14,170 nt of DNA from an uncultured Senegalimassilia sp. (GTDB taxonomy: Bacteria > Actinomycetota > Coriobacteriia > Coriobacteriales > Eggerthellaceae): contig NZ_CAKTYH010000044.1 of assembly GCF_934632265.1 (NCBI RefSeq), positions 1-14,170 of the forward strand. Reading direction: 5' to 3'. A program made the translations under genes and the position numbers. Below are positions 1 through 7,301 of this stretch, one piece after another (the first letter of the stretch is position 1; every line of letters begins with the position of its first letter). The notes under the pieces were generated by a model. That model was not told the DNA's origin, ran no database searches, and worked only from the letters and a program-made list of their open reading frames with translations.

Positions 1-58
1 GGGCAAGCTACTCAGGGAAGGCCGACTATTGTCTCTTGACATCTCGATGGGCATATGA

Positions 59-178
59 GGGGACGGAGGTGTGTTCAGGAAATAGCTTAGAGAAATGTAG
101 GCCTCCGTCTGAACACACCTCCGTCCCCTGTTCACGCAAGTGGCAGCGCCCGCCGAACACACCTCCGTCCCCTGTTCA
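59..178. repeat. REP-like GGGGACGG repeat cluster (three copies)
   Basis: An 18-bp unit, GAACACACCTCCGTCCCC, occurs at 111-128 and 155-172, and its exact reverse complement lies at 59-76. The two direct copies extend identically through TGTTCA to 134 and 178, giving 24-bp direct repeats. The inverted pair (59-76 with 111-128) could form an 18-bp stem with a 34-nt loop. The sequence TTCAGGAAA follows both the first copy (74-82) and the third copy. No gene sits here. GGGGACGG-type palindromes of this kind often occur around IS200-like REP-associated transposases, but none is visible in this window, so the family assignment is inference. The repeats themselves are read directly from the sequence. 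Confidence 0.8.
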
Positions 179-241
179 GGAAACAACGCCGCGACAAGCT
201 GCGGTAGAGAGCGCTTCCGTGCGCGTTTCGTGCGCGGGCGG

Positions 242-274
242 TTGCGGGTGCGCTGCAACTGCTACCATCGCGGT
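242..274 (+). promoter_or_regulatory. Putative promoter giving a leaderless MFS transporter mRNA
   Basis: A -10-like TACCAT (263-268) is followed by six bases and then the ATG at 275. Transcription would therefore start at or next to the start codon. A weak -35-like TTGCGG lies at 242-247 with a 15-bp spacer. There is no Shine-Dalgarno sequence before the ATG, which fits leaderless initiation, common in Actinobacteria. Confidence 0.45.
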
Positions 275-1750
275 ATGGATACGAACGAAACCAACTCCGA
301 AGACGCGGCAAGCGCGTCTTGCCCGAAAACAACCGAGCCGGCAACCGCGGCCGACCCCGAACCCGAGCGCGACGGCTTGCCCCTGCGGCAGCGCCGCTTG
401 GTGCTGGGCATCATGGTGTCGGGCACCACGGCGGCGTGCATCTCCCAAAGCATGATGATCGCCGCGCTGCCGGCGGTCATGCACGAATACGGCATCAGCG
501 CAAGCTCCGGCCAGCTGCTCACCACGGCCTACATTTTCGTGTTGGGCCTGATCAGCGCTATGACGGGCTATCTGATGAACAGGTTCGATTCCAAGAAGCT
601 GTTCTTCGCGTCCATGGCGTCGTTCGCCGTCGGGTGCGCTGCGGCCATCTTCGCGCCGAACTATCCGTGCCTGCTGGCGGCGCGTCTGCTGCAGGCCGGT
701 GGCGCCGGCATCTGCCTGCCGCTCGTGCAGCTGGTGGCGCTGAACATCTATCCGAAAAGCCAGTACGGCCAGGCCACGGCCATCGTGGGCATGATCATCG
801 GGTTCGCGCCCGCCATCGGCCCGACCATCAGCGGTTTTCTTATCGATGCGTGGGGTTGGCGCTCCATGTTCTGGATGCTCGGCGCCATCGTGCTTGCGGT
901 GATGGCTCTGACGGTTCTGCTGCTCAAGGACGTGGTGCGCCGCCCCGATCATCCGGGGCATTTCGACCTGATATCGGCGCTTCTGTATTCCGGCGGCTTC
1001 GTGCTGGTGATGATCGCGGCCACCATGCTGGAATCGGGTGGGTCCGTGGGCGCGGGCTTCGTTGCCCCGCTGCTGATAGGCGCGGCGGCGCTGGTCGTGT
1101 TCGCGCGCCGTCAGCTGCGCGTCCCCGAGCCGTTCTTGAGGTTGCAGTGCTTTCGCGACAAGACGTTCGCCGTCTCCACGCTCATCGTCATCTGCGCGCA
1201 CATGATGTTCATGGCGCCGTCGATCATGGTGCCGTTGTTCGTGCAGGATATCCAGGGGCTTTCCGCCATTGTGTCGGGCCTGACGCTTCTGCCCGGCGCC
1301 ATCATGATGGGAGTGATGAACCCCATTACCGGACGCCTCCTCGATCGACGCGGCCCGCGTCCGCTCATCGCGGTGGGCTGCGTCACGGTGCTTGCGGGCA
1401 CGGTGGCGTTCGCCCTGATTCCCGCAAGCGTCCCCGAATGGGTCGTCACGGTGCTCTACGGTGTCCGCGCAACGGGCATCGCGTGCCTGATGATGCCGCT
1501 GACAGCGTGGGCGTGCACCACGCTCGATCCCGACGAGCTGGCGCAGGCGTCGGCCATCATCACCTCCGCGCGACAGCTCATCGGCAGCCTTTCGGCGTCG
1601 GTGTTCATTGCCGTTATGGCGTTGACCTCGCAAAACGCGCTGGGCGTCGACCTCGGTGGTTTCGACTTCAGCTTCTGGCTGCAATGCGGCGTCCCCGTGC
1701 TGGCGTTCGTGTTGGGTATGTTCGTCCTGCCGGCGAAGGGGAAGCGATAG
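275..1750 (+). CDS. MFS multidrug exporter, DHA2 (EmrB/QacA-like) family
   Basis: This is a 491-residue integral membrane protein, the usual length for 14-helix proton-coupled drug exporters. A charged 40-residue N-terminal tail rich in E, T, A and P precedes the first helix. Helices then alternate with short loops to the C-terminus, which ends AKGKR. Two family motifs are visible. The motif A-like loop GYLMNRFDSKK lies after helix 2. The antiporter motif C-like GMIIGFAPAIGPTISG lies in helix 5. The start at 275 is chosen because residues before it would run through the upstream repeats, and because a -10 box lies seven bases before it. The frame is open back to a GTG at 140. The gene appears monocistronic and converges on the hydrolase gene. 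Substrate cannot be told from sequence. The family is secure and the exact start less so. Confidence 0.88.
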   Translation: MDTNETNSEDAASASCPKTTEPATAADPEPERDGLPLRQRRLVLGIMVSGTTAACISQSMMIAALPAVMHEYGISASSGQLLTTAYIFVLGLISAMTGYLMNRFDSKKLFFASMASFAVGCAAAIFAPNYPCLLAARLLQAGGAGICLPLVQLVALNIYPKSQYGQATAIVGMIIGFAPAIGPTISGFLIDAWGWRSMFWMLGAIVLAVMALTVLLLKDVVRRPDHPGHFDLISALLYSGGFVLVMIAATMLESGGSVGAGFVAPLLIGAAALVVFARRQLRVPEPFLRLQCFRDKTFAVSTLIVICAHMMFMAPSIMVPLFVQDIQGLSAIVSGLTLLPGAIMMGVMNPITGRLLDRRGPRPLIAVGCVTVLAGTVAFALIPASVPEWVVTVLYGVRATGIACLMMPLTAWACTTLDPDELAQASAIITSARQLIGSLSASVFIAVMALTSQNALGVDLGGFDFSFWLQCGVPVLAFVLGMFVLPAKGKR

Positions 1751-1945
1751 GGCGATCGTGCCGGCTTGCCGTTGCTTGGCGGCGAATCAGCGGGAAGGGT
1801 AAGCCTGTACCCTTGTGGCGGCAAGCGGCGTGGCGAATGCCGGCGCGTCCGGCGGCGGAGCGTCCCGTGCGCCACGGCGAAGGACCCAGCGCCCGATAAG
1901 GAAAAACCAGCGCGCACAGCGAAGGCCGCATGCGCCCTGCAACAA

Positions 1946-1970
1946 GAAACCCGGCGCGTGGCCGGGTTTC
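1946..1970. terminator. Intergenic hairpin terminator between convergent genes
   Basis: A 10-bp perfect stem, GAAACCCGGC (1946-1955) with GCCGGGTTTC (1961-1970), has a 5-nt loop. On the plus strand it is followed by CTTTT. On the minus strand it is followed by a looser TTGTTG stretch. It lies three bases past the hydrolase stop codon and about 195 bases past the transporter stop, so it may serve both genes. The 195-base stretch before it (1751-1945) shows no gene or clear signal. Confidence 0.7.
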
Positions 1971-1973
1971 CTT

Positions 1974-3134
1974 TTAGATCATATTCATCTGCGCAAGCGT
2001 TGCGTTGTACCAATGCTCCCAGTTCGGCGGGCAGTACTTCTTGGCCGCCTCCACCGAGATGGTGTAGCCGTAGCCGCGGGCAAGGCCGGCCACGTGGTCG
2101 CGGATAGCCTCCTCCCAGCTTCCCCAGCTGCAGCTGCCCCAGCCCCAAGCGTTGCAGCTGCCGGAGCAGTACAGGCCCTTCGAGCTTTCGGTGCTGGAGA
2201 TGGCGGGCGACCAGCGCGGGTCCACGCCGTAATCCCATGCGGCTTCGGCGAACACCTTGCCCGTGCCGGCCATGGGCGATCCGGCCAGGTACGCATCGAT
2301 GCGGCCGGCCCACTGCGCCACGAACACGTCGCGCTCGCTTGCCCAGTCGGCGCCGTCGTCGCTAGGCGCCTCCACGGTGCCTGCGGAAGAGCCGCCCGCT
2401 GCCTCGGCGGCAGCCGGAGCGCTGGCGGAATCGGCCTGCTCCTGCTTGTCGGCCTCCTTAGAGGTTTTGGCCTTCGCAGCCTCGGCTTCTGCCGCCTTCG
2501 CGGCCTCCTCGGCTTGGCGGGCCGCTTCCTCCAGAGCCTTACGCTGGGCTTCCTGGCGCGCCTGCTGGGCGGCGGAAAGCGCCTGCTCGGCGTTGGTTGC
2601 CTCGGCATCAGCGTCCTTCTTGGCTTGCGAAAGGTCGCGCTGCGTCTGGTCGAGCTCGTCTTTCAGCTCGCTCAGGCGCTTGATCTCGGCCTGGTTGCTG
2701 CTGTAGATATGCGACACGTACTCAAGCGACGTGAAGAAGTCCACGATGTTCTCGGAGCTGAGGACCATTTCCAGCAAACCGGGCGTGGCTGCCTGCGTCT
2801 TGTACAGCTTCACCGCTGCGGCGGAGCTGCGCTCTTGCTGGGTGGGAAGGGTCTCCTCGATCTCGGCGATGCGCGCCTCGTTGTCGGCGATCTGCTGGTT
2901 CAGGTCGTCGATGCGACTTATGGCCTGGTCGTATTCGGCGGCAGTGCGCTCGACCTCCTGCTGTGCGGCGTCGGCCTGCACGTTCGTGTCGATGTCCTCT
3001 GCCCATGCGGTTCGCTGAGCCATGCCCGTGACCGGCACGCTTGCGAAGGCCAGCGTCGCGCTTAAGGCGACGGTCAGCGGCAAGCGGTGGCGAGGGCGGC
3101 TGCTCGGGTTCGTTTGAAGTTTGTTAGAAAACAT
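1974..3134 (-). CDS. Secreted coiled-coil peptidoglycan hydrolase-like protein
   Basis: A 386-residue exported protein with clear modular structure. Residues 1-45 form a signal peptide with an Arg/His-rich start, a hydrophobic core and an A-W-A cleavage site. Residues 50-230 are a long coiled coil, interrupted near 118-140 by LLEMVLSSENIVDFFTSLEY, a pattern typical of the PcsB/CwlO N-terminal domain regulated by FtsEX. A low-complexity Ala/Ser/Glu linker runs to about 265. The C-terminal 100 residues resemble a lysozyme-like glucosaminidase or transglycosylase fold, with a probable catalytic Glu316 in SSTESSKG. Four cysteines (323, 327, 335, 368) in this domain could form disulfides. A ribosome-binding site, GAAGGATGG, precedes the ATG, and a TATAAT box lies further upstream. 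Likely role: remodelling cell-wall glycan outside the membrane. The exact bond cleaved is not known. Confidence 0.8.
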   Translation of the reverse strand: MFSNKLQTNPSSRPRHRLPLTVALSATLAFASVPVTGMAQRTAWAEDIDTNVQADAAQQEVERTAAEYDQAISRIDDLNQQIADNEARIAEIEETLPTQQERSSAAAVKLYKTQAATPGLLEMVLSSENIVDFFTSLEYVSHIYSSNQAEIKRLSELKDELDQTQRDLSQAKKDADAEATNAEQALSAAQQARQEAQRKALEEAARQAEEAAKAAEAEAAKAKTSKEADKQEQADSASAPAAAEAAGGSSAGTVEAPSDDGADWASERDVFVAQWAGRIDAYLAGSPMAGTGKVFAEAAWDYGVDPRWSPAISSTESSKGLYCSGSCNAWGWGSCSWGSWEEAIRDHVAGLARGYGYTISVEAAKKYCPPNWEHWYNATLAQMNMI

Positions 3135-3167
3135 CCGCCATCCTTCGATTTATAACAATTGTCGTTA

Positions 3168-3173
3168 ATTATA
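3168..3173 (-). promoter_or_regulatory. -10 box of the hydrolase gene
   Basis: The minus strand reads TATAAT here, a perfect consensus, about 34 bases before the start codon. The implied leader is about 26 nt and includes the GAAGGATGG ribosome-binding site. No well-spaced -35 is evident; TTGAAC lies upstream with only a 12-bp spacer. The palindrome ACAATTGT just downstream of the start point could be an operator, but this is speculation. Confidence 0.5.
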
Positions 3174-3292
3174 CCGGCCAGATATGTTCAAACCGTGCCG
3201 CTCATTAAACGTGCACAAGCGCTCGAGTCCGCCGGATCGCCCGATGATTGCATGTTGCCGGGCCGCGGGGCGTGCGATGGGCGTTTTCAGCG

Positions 3293-3301
3293 TGGTACAA
3301 T
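3293..3301 (+). promoter_or_regulatory. Extended -10 promoter of metG
   Basis: TGGTACAAT is an extended -10 element (TGn plus TACAAT) 73 bases before the metG start codon. No convincing -35 lies at the right distance, which is usual for extended -10 promoters. The leader between it and the gene shows no T-box motif. Confidence 0.45.
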
Positions 3302-3374
3302 TAGGGGCACTGCGAAAACCCAGGTTGGCGGGGCATCATTCGCCCGACTGCGGCCGCGAGCAAAAGGAAGCACC

Positions 3375-4961
3375 ATGTCAAAGGGAACCTACTCGTTCAC
3401 CACGCCCATCTATTATGTGAACGCCGAGCCCCACCTGGGCACGGCATACACCACCGTCGCCGCCGACACCGTCGCGCGCTACCAGCGCATGAACGGCTAC
3501 GACGTGGCGTTCGTCACGGGCATGGACGAGCATGGCCAGAAAGTGGCCGATACCGCCGAGTCGAAGGGCATGACCCCGCAGGCCTGGTGCGATTCCATGG
3601 AGCCGGCGTTCCGCAACGTGTGGGACCTGCTCGACATCACCTACACCGATTTCGTGCGCACCACCCAGCCGCGTCACGCCCGCACCGTGCAGAAGTTCTG
3701 GCAGGACCTGTTCGACAAGGGTTGGTGCTACAAGGGCAGCTACGAGGGCTGGTACTGCGTGCACGAGGAAACCTATTACGCCGAGTCCGACCTTGAGAAG
3801 AACGAGGACGGCGAGTTGGTCTGCCCCGACTGCCATCGCCCGGTGCAGAAGGCCGGCGGCGAGGAGAACTGGTTCTTCAAGCTCTCCGAGTTCCAGGAGC
3901 CGCTGCTGAAGTTCTACGAGGAGAACCCCGATTTCATCCGTCCCGAAACGCGCAAGAACGAGGTGGTCACCTTCGTGAAGAGCGGCCTGAAGGACCTGTC
4001 CATCAGCCGTTCCACCTTCGACTGGGGCGTTCCGCTGCCCTTCGACGAGGGCCACGTGGCCTACGTGTGGGCCGACGCCCTGCTGGCCTACCTCACGGGC
4101 ATCGGCTACGGCGACGAGCAGCGTGCCGGCGAGTTCGAGCAGCGCTGGCCCATGCAGTACCACTTCGTGGGCAAGGACATCACGCGCTTCCACTGCGTCA
4201 TCTGGCCGGCCATGCTCATGGCCGCCGGCCTGCCCATCACGCACACGGTGTTCGGCCACGGCTTCCTGCTCACCAAGGGCGAGAAGATGTCGAAGTCCAA
4301 GGGCAACGGCATGAAGCCCGTCGACCTGGTGAAGATCTTCGGCGTGGACGCCTACCGCTACTACTTCATGTCCGACGTGCAGTTCGGCCATGACGGCAAC
4401 ATCTCCATGGAGCGCATGGTGCAGGTGTACAACGCCGACCTGGCCAACACCTGGGGCAACCTGTGCAGCCGCGTGTTCAACATGACGAACAAGTACTTCG
4501 ATGGCAAGGTGCCCGCCGTGCCGGCCGACGCCGCCGAGCGCGTGGCCAACCCCATGCTGCCCATCGTCGAGCAGCTGTACGCGAAGTACGACGCCTGCAT
4601 GTCCCAGGTCGACTTCACCGGCGCCGCCGCCGTCGTCCAGGAGCTTGCCGGCCGCGTGAACCTCTACGTCGAGGAAAGCGCCCCGTGGAACCTGGCGAAG
4701 AAGGAGGAGACGCAGGGCGACCTGGCCGCCGTCATCTACAACGCGCTCGAGGCTATCCGCATCATCGCGCTGTACATGGCCCCGTTCATGCCGAACACCT
4801 CCAACGAGGTGTTCGATCGCCTGAGCCTGGGCAAAGTCACCGACGTGGTGGATGTCGAGGGCGCCACGAAGTGGGGCCAGCTGCCCGCCGGCAACACGGT
4901 CACCGTGGGCGATCCGCTGTTCCCGCGCCTGAACATGGACAAGATTCAGATCGAGGAATAA
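3375..4961 (+). CDS. metG: Methionine--tRNA ligase
   Basis: A 528-residue class I aminoacyl-tRNA synthetase that charges tRNA-Met in the cytoplasm. The N-terminal catalytic signature reads PHLGTAYTT (residues 19-27), a variant of the HIGH box. KMSKS is exact at residues 304-308 within a GEKMSKSKGN context. The connective insert keeps Cys128 and a CPDC pair (150, 153) but lacks the second cysteine of the first knuckle, so it has three of the four usual zinc ligands. The C-terminal helical anticodon-binding domain is present, including the VEESAPWNLAK motif. The protein ends without the extra EMAP/Trbp111-like tRNA-binding domain found in many bacterial enzymes. The ATG at 3375 is preceded by AAAAGGAAG; the frame is open upstream but lacks homology. 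A terminator follows. Confidence 0.96.
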   Translation: MSKGTYSFTTPIYYVNAEPHLGTAYTTVAADTVARYQRMNGYDVAFVTGMDEHGQKVADTAESKGMTPQAWCDSMEPAFRNVWDLLDITYTDFVRTTQPRHARTVQKFWQDLFDKGWCYKGSYEGWYCVHEETYYAESDLEKNEDGELVCPDCHRPVQKAGGEENWFFKLSEFQEPLLKFYEENPDFIRPETRKNEVVTFVKSGLKDLSISRSTFDWGVPLPFDEGHVAYVWADALLAYLTGIGYGDEQRAGEFEQRWPMQYHFVGKDITRFHCVIWPAMLMAAGLPITHTVFGHGFLLTKGEKMSKSKGNGMKPVDLVKIFGVDAYRYYFMSDVQFGHDGNISMERMVQVYNADLANTWGNLCSRVFNMTNKYFDGKVPAVPADAAERVANPMLPIVEQLYAKYDACMSQVDFTGAAAVVQELAGRVNLYVEESAPWNLAKKEETQGDLAAVIYNALEAIRIIALYMAPFMPNTSNEVFDRLSLGKVTDVVDVEGATKWGQLPAGNTVTVGDPLFPRLNMDKIQIEE

Positions 4962-4965
4962 AGGG

Positions 4966-4993
4966 GTTCCGCCTGTCAAACGGCAGGCGGAAC
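4966..4993 (+). terminator. Terminator-like hairpin after metG
   Basis: A perfect 10-bp stem, GTTCCGCCTG (4966-4975) with CAGGCGGAAC (4984-4993), has an 8-nt loop and begins four bases past the metG stop. The trailing sequence GCTTGATGTT is only moderately T-rich, so termination may be partial. Confidence 0.6.
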
Positions 4994-5012
4994 GCTTGAT
5001 GTTGCGGCAGCT

Positions 5013-5149
5013 CGGGGCGAAGGAGACACCTTCGCCCCGCCGCATATCGCGACGCTTCAAGCCCCGCGCCCCCAGGTCTCGACGATTCGGGCCCGACATG
5101 TCGGGGACGTAGCGCTAAGCGTCCGGGCGAAGGGGGAAGGCCCTTCGCC
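5013..5149. repeat. Hairpin-rich spacer with GGCGAAGG motifs
   Basis: Three inverted repeats lie between metG and tatD. The first is CGGGGCGAAGG (5013-5023) with CCTTCGCCCCG (5029-5039), an 11-bp stem with a 5-nt loop. The second is the perfect 14-base palindrome CCCGACATGTCGGG (5092-5105). The third is GGCGAAGGG (5126-5134) with CCCTTCGCC (5141-5149), a 9-bp stem with a 6-nt loop, followed by TTGCTGTATATATATG. The first and third share the core GGCGAAGG. No protein is encoded. Similar motifs recur near 13854-13999, which suggests a dispersed intergenic element. The third hairpin could also act as an attenuator or as a boundary just before the tatD ribosome-binding site. Confidence 0.6.
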
Positions 5150-5181
5150 TTGCTGTATATATATGTATAGGGAAGGGATGC

Positions 5182-6258
5182 ATGACCGAGGAAGAGCAAC
5201 AGCCGGTGTTCGGCGACGCGCTGTTTCGACAGAAGCGCAAGCACGGGAAGTTTCGCCTGGTGGAGCCGCCGCGGCTTGGCGGCCCAGTGGTGGATACGCA
5301 TGCGCATGTGCACCTGCTGGCGGATCCGGCGCTGGAGTTCGCGCGCTGCGCGGCGTGGGGCGTGGACTTCGTCTGCGACATCATCGATGTGCAGGAAGAT
5401 GCCCCGGACGTGTTCGAGCGCATCGATGAATGGTATGCCCAGGCGCAGTCGTGCCTACCGGAAGCGGTTGAGCGCACGCGCGAGGTGCTGGCGGCCGGCG
5501 GCGATGAGCTGACGCATCTGCCCGACGGCGCCGATGCGGTGCGCTTCGCCTTGCCCGAAGATGCGGCGTCGCGTCCGCTGCCGCGGTTGCGCCTGGCGGC
5601 CGGCGTGCATCCGCATAATGCGCGCTTCTATGATGACGCCATGGAATCGCGCCTGGTCAAGCGCTTGGCCGACCCGCGTATATGCGCTGTGGGCGAGATA
5701 GGGCTGGACTACCATTACGACCTGTCGCCGCGCGAGGACCAGCGGCGGGCGTTTCGCCGTCAAATCCGCTTGGCGCACACCACGGGCCTTCCCGCGGCGC
5801 TGCATGTGCGCGAGGCGCATGACGAGGCGTTCGCCATCCTGTGCGATGAGAGCTTCCCCGAGGCGGGCACGTTGCTGCATTGTTTCGACCTGGACTGGGA
5901 AACGCTCGAGCCGTGGGTCGACCGCGGTTGCTTCGTGGCGTTGGGCGGCGCGCTCACGTTCAAGCGCTGCCAGGACACGCGCGATGCGGTCGCGCGCACG
6001 CCGCGCAACCTGTTGCTCACCGAAACCGATTCGCCGTACATGACGCCCGAGCCCATGCGCGGCATGCCGTGCGGCCCGGCGCACACCGTGTTCACCGCGG
6101 CGTGCATGGCCGAGGTGCTCGGGTGCGAAACCGAGCAGGCCAGGAACGAGATGCTGGCCCAGATCGCGCAAAACGCGCGCGCATTGCTGGACCGCCAGCC
6201 CACCGCCTGGCAGATCGAACACGCGCAAACCGCCGCAACTGAAAGGAATTGCGAATGA
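5182..6258 (+). CDS. tatD: TatD-family metal-dependent hydrolase (DNase)
   Basis: A 358-residue TIM-barrel hydrolase of the TatD family, whose members act as metal-dependent 3'-to-5' DNases or exonucleases. The metal-binding THAH lies at residues 39-42. Further signatures are GVHPH (141-145), GEIGLDYHYD with Glu172 (171-180), His208 in LHVRE, His233 in LHCF, and the terminal TETDSPYM with Asp283. The protein is about 100 residues longer than typical TatD: a 35-residue N-terminal extension and an insertion at about 72-135 account for this. The start at 5182 follows a GGGAAGGG ribosome-binding site. The stop codon overlaps the next gene's ATG (ATGA, 6255-6258), indicating translational coupling. 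Synteny with metG and rsmA matches Bacillus, where yabD occupies this place. Confidence 0.93.
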   Translation: MTEEEQQPVFGDALFRQKRKHGKFRLVEPPRLGGPVVDTHAHVHLLADPALEFARCAAWGVDFVCDIIDVQEDAPDVFERIDEWYAQAQSCLPEAVERTREVLAAGGDELTHLPDGADAVRFALPEDAASRPLPRLRLAAGVHPHNARFYDDAMESRLVKRLADPRICAVGEIGLDYHYDLSPREDQRRAFRRQIRLAHTTGLPAALHVREAHDEAFAILCDESFPEAGTLLHCFDLDWETLEPWVDRGCFVALGGALTFKRCQDTRDAVARTPRNLLLTETDSPYMTPEPMRGMPCGPAHTVFTAACMAEVLGCETEQARNEMLAQIAQNARALLDRQPTAWQIEHAQTAATERNCE

Positions 6259-7301
6259 AACGCCTGATCATCGTCGGATCGCCTCGCGTCGAGGGGCGAA
6301 GCGGCGCGCTTGCGGACCTTTTGTTCGAAAGCTGCATCGAGGAGTGCCCGGAAGACGAGGTGTACCTGGCGCCCGTGTCCACGCTTGACGTGGCCGGCTG
6401 CAACGCCTGCGATTTCTGCAAACGCAAGGCGCAGGGTGCGATGACCGAGCAGGATGCCGCCGAAGACGAGGCCTTCGAGGAGCAGCGCGCCTGGGACGAG
6501 GCGCCGCGCCGTTGCGCCATCCGCGACGATATGGACGACGTGTACCCGCTGCTTGAGGATGCCGACGAGCTGATCGTCGTGGCGCCGGTGTATTTCGCCG
6601 GGCCGTCTTCGCAGCTCAAGTGCATGCTCGATCGTTTTCAGCCGTACTTCTGGACGCGCACCCGCGCGCGCAAGCGCCCCTGTACGCTGCATGTGGTGGG
6701 CGAGGGCGGCGACCCACACGGCTTCGACCCGCTCGTAGGGTGCGTCCGCTCTGCCGCCGCGGTGGCGGGTTTCCGCCTGGAGCGCGTGCTGGATTGGGTC
6801 GGCAAGATCGATGAATCCGGCGAGATCGTCGACGAGGCCGACGAGTATCCCGTCGAGGGGCCCGTGGTGCGCGCCTTCGCCGGGGGCAAGATGGCCGGTC
6901 AGGGCGCCGGTGATCAGGAGCTGCCGGCCGAAGACGAGCCGGCGGAGCAGGCCGACGAGTTCGAGCCCGAGACGTTCGCTGAGGATGATTTCGCCGCCCA
7001 GCTGGCATCCCAGGCGCAGCGCCGCCAGGGCCGTGCGCGCCTGAACCTGGGTGAGAACGGCGCTGAGCGCCAGGTCATCCAGCTTGACGAGGACGGCCGC
7101 CGCGTCGATGCGGCGCAGCACGGCCGCAAGCGTTCGGCCCAGAAAAAGCACGCCAACGCAAAACGCGGCACGAACGGCACGGTGCAGGCCAAGCATGAAA
7201 ACCCGCATGCCCCTAAGGGCAAAGGCGGGCAGGGCAAGTCCGGCAAGGGCGGCTCGAAGCAGGGCGGCGGCCGCGGCAAGCAGGGGAAGCGCCGTGGGTA
7301 G
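6255..7301 (+). CDS. Flavodoxin-fold NAD(P)H-dependent FMN reductase-like protein with a basic tail
   Basis: A 348-residue protein whose first 190 residues match the flavodoxin-like FMN reductase fold. It opens MKRLIIVGSPR, the phosphate-binding beta-alpha loop for FMN. The cysteine motif CNACDFC (49-55) follows, then a DDMDDVYPLLEDADELIVVA strand and APVYFAGPSSQLKCMLDR, the usual flavin-contacting loop. From about residue 195 the protein is low complexity: first strongly acidic (E, D and A), then very basic and Gly-rich (K, R, G, Q and H) to the end. Such a tail could bind nucleic acid or ribosomes, which is inference. The ATG at 6255 has an AAAGGAA site six bases upstream and overlaps tatD. 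The 3' end overlaps rsmA by eight bases. The redox partner and substrate are unknown. Confidence 0.82.
   Translation: MKRLIIVGSPRVEGRSGALADLLFESCIEECPEDEVYLAPVSTLDVAGCNACDFCKRKAQGAMTEQDAAEDEAFEEQRAWDEAPRRCAIRDDMDDVYPLLEDADELIVVAPVYFAGPSSQLKCMLDRFQPYFWTRTRARKRPCTLHVVGEGGDPHGFDPLVGCVRSAAAVAGFRLERVLDWVGKIDESGEIVDEADEYPVEGPVVRAFAGGKMAGQGAGDQELPAEDEPAEQADEFEPETFAEDDFAAQLASQAQRRQGRARLNLGENGAERQVIQLDEDGRRVDAAQHGRKRSAQKKHANAKRGTNGTVQAKHENPHAPKGKGGQGKSGKGGSKQGGGRGKQGKRRG

Noticed and set aside
2..58. Possible C-terminal end of a gene entering from the left (18 codons then TGA at 56-58)
   Set aside because: Too short to recognise, and other frames are equally open. It could be real but cannot be supported.
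140..274. N-terminal extension of the MFS protein from a GTG at 140
   Set aside because: It would translate repeat sequence and the predicted promoter. It gives a Cys/Arg-rich peptide without transporter character.
3302..3374. T-box leader for metG
   Set aside because: No T-box core sequence or terminator/antiterminator pair is visible between the -10 box and the start codon.
3378..5099. 573-residue minus-strand open frame opposite metG
   Set aside because: A shadow of a strongly biased high-GC gene: His/Val/Leu/Gly-rich, no domain, no start signals. The plus strand carries an unmistakable MetRS.
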